From Hymenobacter sp. (GTDB lineage Bacteria > Bacteroidota > Bacteroidia > Cytophagales > Hymenobacteraceae): a DNA stretch of 15,441 nt. Where the stretch lies: positions 1 through 15,441 of the forward strand of contig JANYFQ010000134.1 of the NCBI GenBank assembly GCA_025362615.1. Reading direction: 5' to 3'. Shown here in pieces: positions 1 through 6,362 of the stretch. The notes under the pieces were generated by a model. The model had not been told where the DNA came from, ran no database searches, and was given only the letters and a program-made list of their open reading frames with translations. The translations under genes were made by a program, and so were the position numbers. Every line of letters begins with the position of its first letter. Within the stretch, counting starts at the first letter, position 1.

Positions 1-76
1 GTAAGGAACCCCGACATTCGAGGTTGCGCGGTTGGTGCGGGACGCAAAACCCAGAAATGTTAGTCTGGGGGTCTTT

Positions 77-104
77 GGTGTTTGGTGTTTGGTGTTTGGT
101 GTTT
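77..104 (+). repeat. GGTGTTT heptamer, four tandem copies
   Basis: Four perfect head-to-tail copies of GGTGTTT run without interruption and end in GGGG. The unit is the reverse complement of AAACACC, so this tract is complementary to the AACACC words of the array at 141-245. The pair could fold back as a hairpin with a loop of roughly 40 nt. Confidence 0.9.
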
Positions 105-140
105 GGGGAAGGGAGAAGGGAAGAAAGCTCAACAACACAC

Positions 141-245
141 CCAACACCTAACACCCAACACCCAACACCTAACACCCAACACCTAACACCAAAGACCTAA
201 CATCAAAGACCTAACAACCAACACCTAACACCAAACACTTAACAC
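141..245 (+). repeat. Fifteen-copy CTAACAC/CCAACAC heptamer array
   Basis: Fifteen consecutive heptamers stay in strict register. Most are CCAACAC or CTAACAC. Diverged units are CAAAGAC (twice), CTAACAT, CTAACAA, CAAACAC and TTAACAC. The array has almost no G on the plus strand and stops 17 nt before the ATG at 263. A period of seven does not preserve a reading frame, so it is not coding. It probably arose by slippage and may act as an unstructured leader for the gene that follows; that role is inferred. Confidence 0.85.
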
Positions 246-262
246 CGAAAATCCAAAACATC

Positions 263-862
263 ATGCTTCCCCTCCCTGCCACCCCACCGCGCTTCGCAGG
301 CCATTCGGCCAGCGAATTGGCCTTTCTGCACTTCATCATTCATTGGTTTGCGGGCATGGCCATCATGGCGGTGGTCGTGACGGCGACCGTCCTGCTCGAC
401 GATACCCCCAAAACCTCGCCCCAAGGGTTTGTCATCTTCGGCGGGTTTGCGCTTGGCATTCCGGCGGGCGTAGTGGGCCTGCTGCGGGTGCCGCTGATGC
501 TATGGCTGTTTCGACGGGCCAGCGCGTGGCCGGCCACGCAACCGGGCCGGTTGCTGCGGCTGCTGGGCGGAGCCGCCCTGGTGTTTTTGGTGCCGATAAC
601 GGTGCCGCTGCTGCTCTACAAAATCAAAACGGGGCAGTCGCTGCTACACGCCGCCGCCTACACCAGCGGCTCGGCGTACTTCTATTTCGGTGCATCTTTG
701 CCCTGGCTGCTGGGGGCCGTGGGGGCAACCTGGTGGCTGACCCGGCGGCTCTGGCCAACTCCTGCTACTACCATCCTGCCACTGCCTGCATCCTCTTTAA
801 GCCCTGACCGTGAGCGACCCGCTTCTTTCCCAAAACCCGACCAACCCCGACCAGCCGCTTGA
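263..862 (+). CDS. Hypothetical four-helix membrane protein
   Basis: I do not recognise this 199-residue protein. It shows four hydrophobic stretches, at about residues 20-45, 56-84, 98-119 and 135-160. Basic residues follow the second (RR at 84-85) and fourth (RR at 161-162), so it is probably an inner-membrane protein. The tail from about residue 165 is rich in Pro and Ser and looks disordered. The ATG at 263 is the first in frame and follows a G-poor A/C-rich leader. The last 53 bp overlap the next frame. A shift to the frame that stops at 805-807 would end the gene 2 nt before the next start, so a sequencing or genuine frameshift in the tail is possible. No enzymatic motif was seen. Confidence 0.6.
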   Translation: MLPLPATPPRFAGHSASELAFLHFIIHWFAGMAIMAVVVTATVLLDDTPKTSPQGFVIFGGFALGIPAGVVGLLRVPLMLWLFRRASAWPATQPGRLLRLLGGAALVFLVPITVPLLLYKIKTGQSLLHAAAYTSGSAYFYFGASLPWLLGAVGATWWLTRRLWPTPATTILPLPASSLSPDRERPASFPKPDQPRPAA

Positions 863-1262
863 GTTGGCGCTACGGGCTGCGCCTGCCTACCTGCCCCACG
901 GCCCCGTAGCCCGCCGCGCTGGCCCGTGGCCGCTGTTTTGGGCGGTGCTGCTGCCGGGCTCGGCCGCGCAGCTGCTGGGGCCGCCGTGGACGCTGGCGCT
1001 GGTGGCCTTTGCGGCGGCGTTGCTGCTGACCCGGCCCGGCAGCCGGCCGGGGCTGGCCGGGCTGCTGGCGGGGTTTGTGAGCTGGGTGGTGCCGGCGGCG
1101 TTCTTCAACCAACAAAACCACGGGCTGCTGGCCGGGCGCGTGGCGCAGCTGCTGCCGCTGGGCGGGCAGTCGTGGGCCGTGGTGCTGGTGAGTGGGGTGC
1201 TGGGTGGCCTGCTGGGCTGGGCGGGTGCCTGGGCCGGTGCGGCCATGCGGCGGGCGCTGTGA
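810..1262 (+). CDS. Hypothetical small membrane protein
   Basis: This 150-residue protein matches no family I recognise. It has a polar, Pro-rich N-terminus of about 38 residues. Hydrophobic, Gly/Ala/Leu-rich stretches follow at roughly 40-56, 60-73, 80-98 and 122-145, with a short basic end. The first start is GTG at 810, inside the previous gene. A TTG at 864, 1 nt beyond that gene's stop codon, would remove the overlap but shorten the N-terminus by 18 residues, and no ribosome-binding site decides between them. Orientation and spacing suggest co-transcription with the preceding membrane protein, perhaps as a two-protein membrane unit. GC content is very high, so the frame is less certain than for the longer genes. 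Confidence 0.55.
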   Translation: MSDPLLSQNPTNPDQPLELALRAAPAYLPHGPVARRAGPWPLFWAVLLPGSAAQLLGPPWTLALVAFAAALLLTRPGSRPGLAGLLAGFVSWVVPAAFFNQQNHGLLAGRVAQLLPLGGQSWAVVLVSGVLGGLLGWAGAWAGAAMRRAL

Positions 1263-1263
1263 G

Positions 1264-1387
1264 TTTCTCGTTCCTGGTTTCTCGTTCTACTAGCTGTCCC
1301 GCAGTGAGCGCAGTGGCAAAAACGCAGTGAGCGCGGTGCTGTTTTAGCCCTCAGTTCGGAGCAAAGCGTTGAAAACAAGAAACAAGG
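1264..1387. repeat. Fold-back repeat with CTGTCCCGCAGTG core (copy A)
   Basis: TTTCTCGTT words at 1264-1287 face the imperfect complement GAAAACAAGAAACAAGG at 1371-1387 (13 of 16 positions pair). Between them lies a 52-bp core (1292-1343) starting AGCTGTCCCGCAGTG. The core is 46/52 identical to the one at 12231-12282, and all six differences are transitions. CGCAGTGAGCGC occurs in both halves of the core. The element fills the gap between two convergent genes, so it need not be a promoter. A terminator role is possible but no T-tract is visible. Confidence 0.75.
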
Positions 1388-1394
1388 AGCGCCC

Positions 1395-2798
1395 TTACAC
1401 TTTCGGGTTGGCGCTGGCCAGGGCATCGTAGCCCAGGGTTTCGGGGGCTTCCTCGACGGGTAGCTGAATGTCGTCGGCGTCGTTCACGCGGAGCGTGAGC
1501 AGGCCCGAAATTATCATCGACACGCCGCCCAGCACCAGCGTCAATACCGACTGACCGTGGAAGAAATGGGTGGTGCAGAAGCCCAAAATCAGCCCGGCCA
1601 CCACTTGCGGGATGACGATGAAGAAGTTGAACACGCCCATGTAGTAGCCCATTTTGTTGCTCGGCAGCGCCCCGGCCAGCATGGCGTAGGGCACACTCAA
1701 GATGCTGGCCCAGGCCACGCCCACGCCCACCATCGAGAGGAGCAGCATTTTGGGGTCTTGGATGAAGTAAATGGAAATCAGGCCCAAACCGCCGGACGTG
1801 AGGCAGAGCATATGGGTGAAACGCCGGCTCGTGGCGCGGGCGATGACCGGCAGCAGCAGCGCCGCAATGGCCGACACGCCGTTGTAAACGGCGAAGCAGA
1901 TGCCTACCCAGTCGGCCCCGGCGTTGTAAACCTTTGAGGTGGCGTCGGTGGTGTGATAGATGTGGCTCGTGATGGCGGGCGTACTGTAAATCCACATCGA
2001 AAACAGGGCCAGCCACGAAAAAAACTGCACCACGGCCAGTTGGCGCATGGTTTTGGGCATCTCAAAAATGCCCAGAAACGACTCGCGCACCCCGTTTGCG
2101 AAACCGGCCGTCGCGGCCTTTTCGGCCTCAAACTCGGCCATGTTTTCGGGCGGGTACTCCTTCGTGCGCAGCACCGTCCAGAGCACGGCCAGGAAAAACA
2201 CCACGCCGCCCAGCGTGAACGAGTAGCGCACCGACGGCGGAATGTGGCCCGCCGCCGCCGTGTTGGCCACCCCAAACCAATTGGTCAGCATCCAGGGCAG
2301 CGACGAGGCCACCACGGCGCCCACGCCGATGAAGAAGGTTTGGGCCGCAAAGCCCGTCGTGCGTTGCTCCGAGGGCAGCAAGTCGCCGACGAGCGCCCGG
2401 AACGGCTCCATCGAAATGTTGATGCTCGAATCCATCACCCAGAGCATCCCAACGGCCATCCACAGGGCCGTGACGTTGGGCATGACGAGCAGCGCCACCG
2501 AAGCCAGCACCGCCCCGACCAGGAAAAACGGCCGCCGCCGCCCCCAGCGCGGGCTCCAGGTACGGTCGGAAAGGTAGCCGACAATGGGCTGCACCAGCAG
2601 GCCGGTGAGCGGCGCGGCCAGCCAGTAAAGGGCGATTTCGGTGCCGCCCAGGGTCTCAAAAATGCGGCTGACGTTGGCGTTCTGCAACGCAAACCCGAAC
2701 TGAATGCCCATGAAGCCGAAGCTCATGTTCCAGATTTGCCAAAAACTCAAGCGGGGTTTGTCGCGGACGGGAATGGCGGAGGCAACGCGGATGGACAT
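1395..2798 (-). CDS. MFS sugar transporter, SLC45/GPH-like
   Basis: This 467-residue inner-membrane protein has about twelve hydrophobic segments and is read as a proton- or cation-coupled sugar importer. The loop GYLSDRTWSPRWGRRRPF (residues 74-91) is the diagnostic motif between helices 2 and 3 of SLC45/sucrose-maltose type MFS carriers. GYYMGVFNFFIVIPQ (384-398) is a second family hallmark. ATG at 2798 is preferred over an upstream TTG at 2837 because the 13 extra residues are Pro-rich and not family-like. The gene lies downstream of the alpha-amylase on the same strand, 192 nt away, which suggests import of maltose or maltodextrins released by that enzyme. The substrate is inferred from context. 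A large palindrome in the gap may lower or uncouple its expression. The tail after about residue 440 is hydrophilic and acidic. Confidence 0.88.
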   Translation of the reverse strand: MSIRVASAIPVRDKPRLSFWQIWNMSFGFMGIQFGFALQNANVSRIFETLGGTEIALYWLAAPLTGLLVQPIVGYLSDRTWSPRWGRRRPFFLVGAVLASVALLVMPNVTALWMAVGMLWVMDSSINISMEPFRALVGDLLPSEQRTTGFAAQTFFIGVGAVVASSLPWMLTNWFGVANTAAAGHIPPSVRYSFTLGGVVFFLAVLWTVLRTKEYPPENMAEFEAEKAATAGFANGVRESFLGIFEMPKTMRQLAVVQFFSWLALFSMWIYSTPAITSHIYHTTDATSKVYNAGADWVGICFAVYNGVSAIAALLLPVIARATSRRFTHMLCLTSGGLGLISIYFIQDPKMLLLSMVGVGVAWASILSVPYAMLAGALPSNKMGYYMGVFNFFIVIPQVVAGLILGFCTTHFFHGQSVLTLVLGGVSMIISGLLTLRVNDADDIQLPVEEAPETLGYDALASANPKV

Positions 2799-2837
2799 GG
2801 GGAACGGCGGGCAGGGGTTGGCAGGATGGTAAAACAA

Positions 2838-2931
2838 ACGAGTACCCCGAAGCGGTGCTTCAGACTAAGGCAATCGTTGGGGTTTCGTGCAACGATTGGA
2901 TTAGTCCGAAGCAGTGCTTCGGGGTACTCGT
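2838..2931. repeat. 94-bp near-perfect palindrome between amylase and MFS genes
   Basis: The two ends pair over 16 perfect bases (ACGAGTACCCCGAAGC with its complement). Paired blocks of 6, 6 and 9 bases follow, separated only by small symmetric mismatches, around a 10-nt loop. Each arm also holds its own mini-hairpin, GAAGC-GGT-GCTTC on the left and GAAGC-AGT-GCTTC on the right, so a cruciform-like alternative exists. On the minus strand the stem is followed by TTTGTTTT, so it may end amylase transcription about 60 nt after the stop codon. It may equally be an extragenic mobile-type palindrome used as a terminator. Confidence 0.9.
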
Positions 2932-2990
2932 TCTGGGGCACGTTGGATTGGCCTTCAAAAGTAGCCCATCAACCCCAAATTACCGCAACT

Positions 2991-4844
2991 TTACCGCTTG
3001 GTGTTCGGAATTTCTTTCAATTCGAAGATGCGAGCTGAGAGCGGCGGCAGCTTAATGTAGAGCGAATTGACCGGCTCTTCCTCGTTGAGCACGTCGGTGT
3101 AAGTGTAGAACTTTTTGGTATTAAGTCCCATGCGCGTCATCACCTCGGCCGGAATGACGATGGTGGGCCGGAAAGCCTTATCGACCGAAAAGTTGACCAC
3201 CACCAGCATCGCCTGCTTGTCGGTGTAGCGGAGGTAGCTGTAGAGGCGGCGCTGGTCGTACTCCTTGCCCAGGTTGTTGGCGTCCTGCAACTCGTAGAAT
3301 TTGCCCCGGCGCAGGGCTTCATTTTTGCTCGTTACGTTGAGCAGGCGCTTGTAGAAGCTGCGGAGTTGCTGCTGCTCAATGTTGAGTTTGCCGCCGTCGA
3401 ACTTGCCCTGGTTGAGCCACTTCTGGTGTTCGGGTACGCCCCAGTAATCGAAAATCGTGCTGCGGCCGTCGGCCCCCGAAAAGCCTTCGGCGGCGCTGGC
3501 CGGCTCGCCCACTTCCTGCCCGAAATAGAGCATTACGGGGCCGCTGGCCAGGGTGGCGGTCACGGTCATGGCCGGGATGGCGCGTTTGGGGTCGGTGGCG
3601 AAATCGGGGCTGGCGATGCGCTGCTCGTCGTGGTTTTCCAGAAAGCGCACCATGTGGCTACCGAAGCCGTTGCTCTCTTCCTTCCAGACTTTGGTGATGT
3701 CGTCGGTTGTGCCTTCCTGGCGCATGAGGCGGCGCAGGCCATCGTAAAGCCCCACTTTGTCGTAGAGGAAATCGAATTTGCCTTGCGTGAGATAGGTTTT
3801 GTATTCCTTTGGATTATAAGCTTCGGCGATGAAAATAATGTCGGGCTTTACTTTTTTCACCTCCGGGATGACGTAGGCCCAGAACTCGACGGGCACCATT
3901 TCGGCCACGTCGCAGCGGAAACCGTCCACGTTTTTGCCGGCCCAGTACACGAGGATGTCGCGCATCTTTTTCCAGGTGTCAGGAATTGGCTCGAAGTAGT
4001 TTTTGCGGCCGTTCTGGTAATCGACGCCGTAGTTGAGCTTGGTGGTTTCGAACCAGTCGTCGATGCTGGGGTTGGGCTTGAAAACGTCGTTGCCGGTGGC
4101 TTTGGCGGGGTTTTCGAGGTATTTACCGTCCTCGCGCGGGCCTTTGGCGGCCCCGAGCGGGTTGTAGCCAGCCGGCACCACGAAGGGCTGGCCGGGCAGG
4201 TAATAAAAGTTGTTGTTGGGCGCGAAGGCTTTCGTTTTGTCGTCCACGGCCCCCAAATCCACCACGCCCGCAGGCTTGGCATCCGACTTATACGACCGCG
4301 CTACGTGGTTGGGAATGAAGTCCATGAGCACCTGCAGGCCGTGCTCGTGGGTGCGTTTGATGAGGGCTTCGTACTCGGCCATCCGCAGCTTGGGGTTCGT
4401 GGCCAGGTCGGGGTCCACGTCGTAATAATCCTTGATGGCGTAGGGCGAGCCGGCGCGGCCCTTCACCACGTCGGCATCGTCGGCCGGGATGCCGGCCGCC
4501 GTGGTATAGTCCGTCATGGTGGCGTGCTCAATCACGCCCGTGTACCAGACGTGGCTCACGCCCAGGGCCTTGATTTCGGTCAGGGCTTTGTCGGTGATGT
4601 CGTTGAACTTGCCGCAGCCGTTCTCGACAATGGTGCCGTAGGGCTTATTGAGGGCCACCTTGTTGCCGAAGAGCCGCGTCATCAATTGGTAGATGACGAG
4701 CTTGTTGTCTTTCGGCGTTTCGTCGGTGGTGTTGGGGTCGGCAAGGGCGGCCGGTTTTGGGGTTGGGGCCACGGGCGGGGGCGTAGTGAGCGGAGCAAAT
4801 GCGGCCAGGGCCAAAGCGCTGGCGGCCAGAAGGGCGTGGTTCAT
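2991..4844 (-). CDS. Secreted alpha-amylase family (GH13) glycosidase
   Basis: This 617-residue enzyme is predicted to hydrolyse alpha-1,4-glucans. All four GH13 conserved regions are visible: DFIPNH at 175-180, GFRCD at 308-312 with Asp312 as nucleophile, IAEAY at 339-343 with Glu341 as acid/base, and ENHDE at 403-407 with Asp406 stabilising the transition state. The N-terminus (about 20 hydrophobic residues, then a Pro/Thr-rich linker) looks like a Sec signal peptide without a lipobox Cys, so a periplasmic or exported location is likely. A beta-rich C-terminal domain follows from about residue 540. The start at 4844 is the ATG that gives the signal peptide. The downstream MFS carrier supports a role in starch or maltodextrin use. 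Exact specificity (amylase, neopullulanase or other GH13 activity) cannot be told from the motifs. Confidence 0.92.
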   Translation of the reverse strand: MNHALLAASALALAAFAPLTTPPPVAPTPKPAALADPNTTDETPKDNKLVIYQLMTRLFGNKVALNKPYGTIVENGCGKFNDITDKALTEIKALGVSHVWYTGVIEHATMTDYTTAAGIPADDADVVKGRAGSPYAIKDYYDVDPDLATNPKLRMAEYEALIKRTHEHGLQVLMDFIPNHVARSYKSDAKPAGVVDLGAVDDKTKAFAPNNNFYYLPGQPFVVPAGYNPLGAAKGPREDGKYLENPAKATGNDVFKPNPSIDDWFETTKLNYGVDYQNGRKNYFEPIPDTWKKMRDILVYWAGKNVDGFRCDVAEMVPVEFWAYVIPEVKKVKPDIIFIAEAYNPKEYKTYLTQGKFDFLYDKVGLYDGLRRLMRQEGTTDDITKVWKEESNGFGSHMVRFLENHDEQRIASPDFATDPKRAIPAMTVTATLASGPVMLYFGQEVGEPASAAEGFSGADGRSTIFDYWGVPEHQKWLNQGKFDGGKLNIEQQQLRSFYKRLLNVTSKNEALRRGKFYELQDANNLGKEYDQRRLYSYLRYTDKQAMLVVVNFSVDKAFRPTIVIPAEVMTRMGLNTKKFYTYTDVLNEEEPVNSLYIKLPPLSARIFELKEIPNTKR

Positions 4845-4970
4845 GCGGGAGCAAGTTAGGCAGAACGAATGGTTTCGGGGCGCATCTTCGGCTTGCGGGT
4901 GTCACCTCCGAAGGCTCTCCGAGGGCTGCCTGCAATTCCAAATTCACTCAAAGCCAATGCGCCGCTGCTT

Positions 4971-5137
4971 TTATAACTGCTGTTACGCGGGCAATTCGAG
5001 CGTCTTGTGTTTCAGGTTGTTTCTCGTTGCTTGTTTCTCGTTGCTTGTTGCGTTAATGCCTCAAAAACCGCCCAGAAACCATCAATAAGCAACAAGCAAC
5101 GAGAAACAAGAAACAGCCCGCGTAACATCAATTATAA
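4971..5137. repeat. 167-bp nested fold-back element
   Basis: The outer 22-nt arms (4971-4992 and 5116-5137) match in inverted orientation at 20 of 22 positions and share a perfect TGTTACGCGGGC block. The inner 22-nt arms (5030-5051 and 5089-5110) are perfect inverted copies built of TTTCTCGTTGC and TTGTTGC words. The left side holds an extra direct copy of the TTTCTCGTTGC word at 5020-5030. The loop between the inner arms is 37 nt and has no coding potential. The layout resembles a small non-autonomous mobile or extragenic palindromic element. No target-site duplication could be confirmed by eye. Confidence 0.85.
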
Positions 5138-5597
5138 CACGGGCAAATTTGTCACAAACAAGCAGGAATTTGGCTGCAAAAACCCCAGCATTCCTGCCGC
5201 CGCTACGCGGCTGGGGTGAACGGGAATGGTCGTAATCTACAAAATTTACGCCGCTAAGATGCTGGTCCGCAAATATATTTAAAATAGTTATTTTAGTACT
5301 TACGCGCTACTACTTGCAAATTATTTCACGCGGCGTTTCGCAGCATCTTGCCTCTCTTTGCGCTGCTTAACAGAAAATTTGCAAAAGTATTTAAAATTAA
5401 AATTTGTTTCGTATCATTGCTAAATCAAATTTTAAATTCAGCACTTTTTAAACAAAAATAGTATTTGCGCGTACCGCCAAAAGAGGTTTTTCTTCTGCCG
5501 GTTTTATTCGTTCTTACATTCGCTTGTGGCATTCGCCTGGTGTTGCCCTGCATTTACCGCCTAAAAAACGTGATTCAACTACTGTGAGTGTCGATAC

Positions 5598-5632
5598 TTT
5601 GTTTTAACACGCACCCGTTACGCCTAATTTTG
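5598..5632 (+). promoter_or_regulatory. Candidate Bacteroidota-type promoter for the TonB-domain gene
   Basis: TAATTTTG at 5625-5632 matches the -7 consensus TAnnTTTG exactly. TTTG at 5598-5601 is a possible -33 element, although the 23-nt spacing is slightly longer than the usual 19-21. Initiation about 7 nt downstream would give a leader of roughly 60 nt before the ATG at 5698. Confidence 0.35.
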
Positions 5633-5697
5633 CTGTCTGCGATGATAATAGTAGGCACGATGAATTGTCTTCAACCTTTTTTGCACTGTCTACTGCC

Positions 5698-6171
5698 ATG
5701 ACCAAACGCTCCCATTGCTCGAAAAAATTTGCCGTCCGCCGTTTCTTTGGCTTCGTTGCGCTGGCAGCGGGCCTGAGCTTGGGCACGGCCCATGCCCAGA
5801 GCAGCGCCGTGCCGGCCCTGCTTTACGCCGACCAAATGCCCGCCTTGCCCGGTGGTGGCGGCAACGCGGCGCTGGTGGCAACCTTGCAAAAAAATATCAA
5901 ATACCCCAAGCCCACCACCGCCAACCCCATGGAAGGCCGCGTTGTGGTGGCCATCACGGTGGCCGCCGATGGTAGCATCCGCGAGGCCAAAGTCGTGAAA
6001 AGCCCCCGGCCCGACTGCGCGGCGGCAGTGTTGGCGGCCGTACAAAAGCTCCCCCGCTTCGTGCCCGGCCGCCAGAACGGACAGCCGGTGCCGGTGGTCG
6101 TGACAGTACCGCTGTCGTTGCTCATGGACCAAGTGGCTCCGGTGAGCGCCACGGCTACTTCGCAGCCGTAG
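5698..6171 (+). CDS. Exported TonB C-terminal-domain protein
   Basis: This is a 157-residue protein. Residues 1-33 form a signal peptide: a basic start, a hydrophobic FFGFVALAAGLSLG core, and a likely AHA/Q cleavage site. From about residue 66 to 142 it has the TonB_C pattern: IKYP, then GRVVVAITVAADGSI, the conserved V-x-x-S, and LPRFVPGRQNGQPV followed by a final beta strand. It lacks the long Pro-rich spanner and the uncleaved membrane anchor of classical TonB, so it is more likely a soluble periplasmic protein than a full energy transducer. ATG at 5698 is chosen over an in-frame TTG at 5665 because it starts the signal peptide cleanly. A terminator follows at 6249-6280, separating it from the receptor gene downstream, with which it may cooperate. 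Confidence 0.82.
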   Translation: MTKRSHCSKKFAVRRFFGFVALAAGLSLGTAHAQSSAVPALLYADQMPALPGGGGNAALVATLQKNIKYPKPTTANPMEGRVVVAITVAADGSIREAKVVKSPRPDCAAAVLAAVQKLPRFVPGRQNGQPVPVVVTVPLSLLMDQVAPVSATATSQP

Positions 6172-6248
6172 CACGAACCACTGTTGCGCTATTACGCGGC
6201 GATTCACGCGCAAACACTTTGGCTTATAGTTGCTTGACTTACGCCGCT

Positions 6249-6280
6249 ACCGCTCCTGATTTATTCAGGGGCGGTTTTTT
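6249..6280 (+). terminator. Rho-independent terminator after the TonB-domain gene
   Basis: The stem ACCGC-T-CCTGA pairs with TCAGG-G-GCGGT across a short TTTAT loop, with one internal mismatch, and is followed at once by a run of T residues. It sits 78 nt after the stop codon of the TonB-domain gene and upstream of the receptor gene, so the two are probably transcribed separately or with strong attenuation. Confidence 0.85.
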
Positions 6281-6362
6281 ATGCGTTTCCCGCACCTCGC
6301 CGACCCAACCCGGCATCTGTTCTAACCCCCAGTCTTACACCTTCTGAACACCCAAACCCGGC

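Larger units (their letters stand above)
1..262. other. Gene-free left edge with 7-bp repeats
   Basis: No credible reading frame or RNA gene is visible here. The first 60 bases show no recognisable feature. The rest is dominated by a four-copy GGTGTTT tract and a long run of CTAACAC/CCAACAC heptamers, listed separately. The stretch ends at the start codon of the first membrane-protein gene, so the second half of it probably forms that gene's leader. The upstream neighbour lies outside the window. Confidence 0.7.
4845..5697. other. 853-bp gene-free divergent region with AT-rich island
   Basis: This lies between the divergent amylase and TonB-domain genes. Short frames in it have unconvincing composition. 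It holds a 167-bp fold-back element (4971-5137), a smaller stem-loop at 5182-5217 (ACCCCAG with CTGGGGT enclosing GCCGC-TAC-GCGGC), and an AT-rich stretch at about 5260-5480 in an otherwise GC-rich window. The AT-rich stretch contains a 10-bp A/T inverted repeat (TTAAAATTTG at 5397-5406 and its complement at 5426-5435). A candidate plus-strand promoter lies at 5598-5632. On the minus strand a TATATTTG box (5277-5270) fits the Bacteroidota -7 element but lacks a clear -33 partner. The region probably carries the promoters and regulatory sites of both flanking genes. Confidence 0.6.

Noticed and set aside
141..245. CRISPR array or telomere-like repeat
   Set aside because: The units are 7 bp with no spacers, so this is not CRISPR. 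The window continues into normal genes on one side, and nothing indicates a replicon end.
1953..3038. A 361-codon plus-strand frame
   Set aside because: It is antisense to the MFS gene, runs through the 94-bp palindrome and encodes a His/Arg/Gln-rich product without domains.
3366..4859. A 497-codon plus-strand frame
   Set aside because: It is antisense to the GH13 gene, whose four conserved regions are intact. The plus-strand translation has no recognisable motif and a skewed Val/Gly/His composition.
4971..5137. An intact insertion sequence
   Set aside because: At 167 bp there is no room for a transposase gene, and no coding frame is present. At most it is a non-autonomous element.
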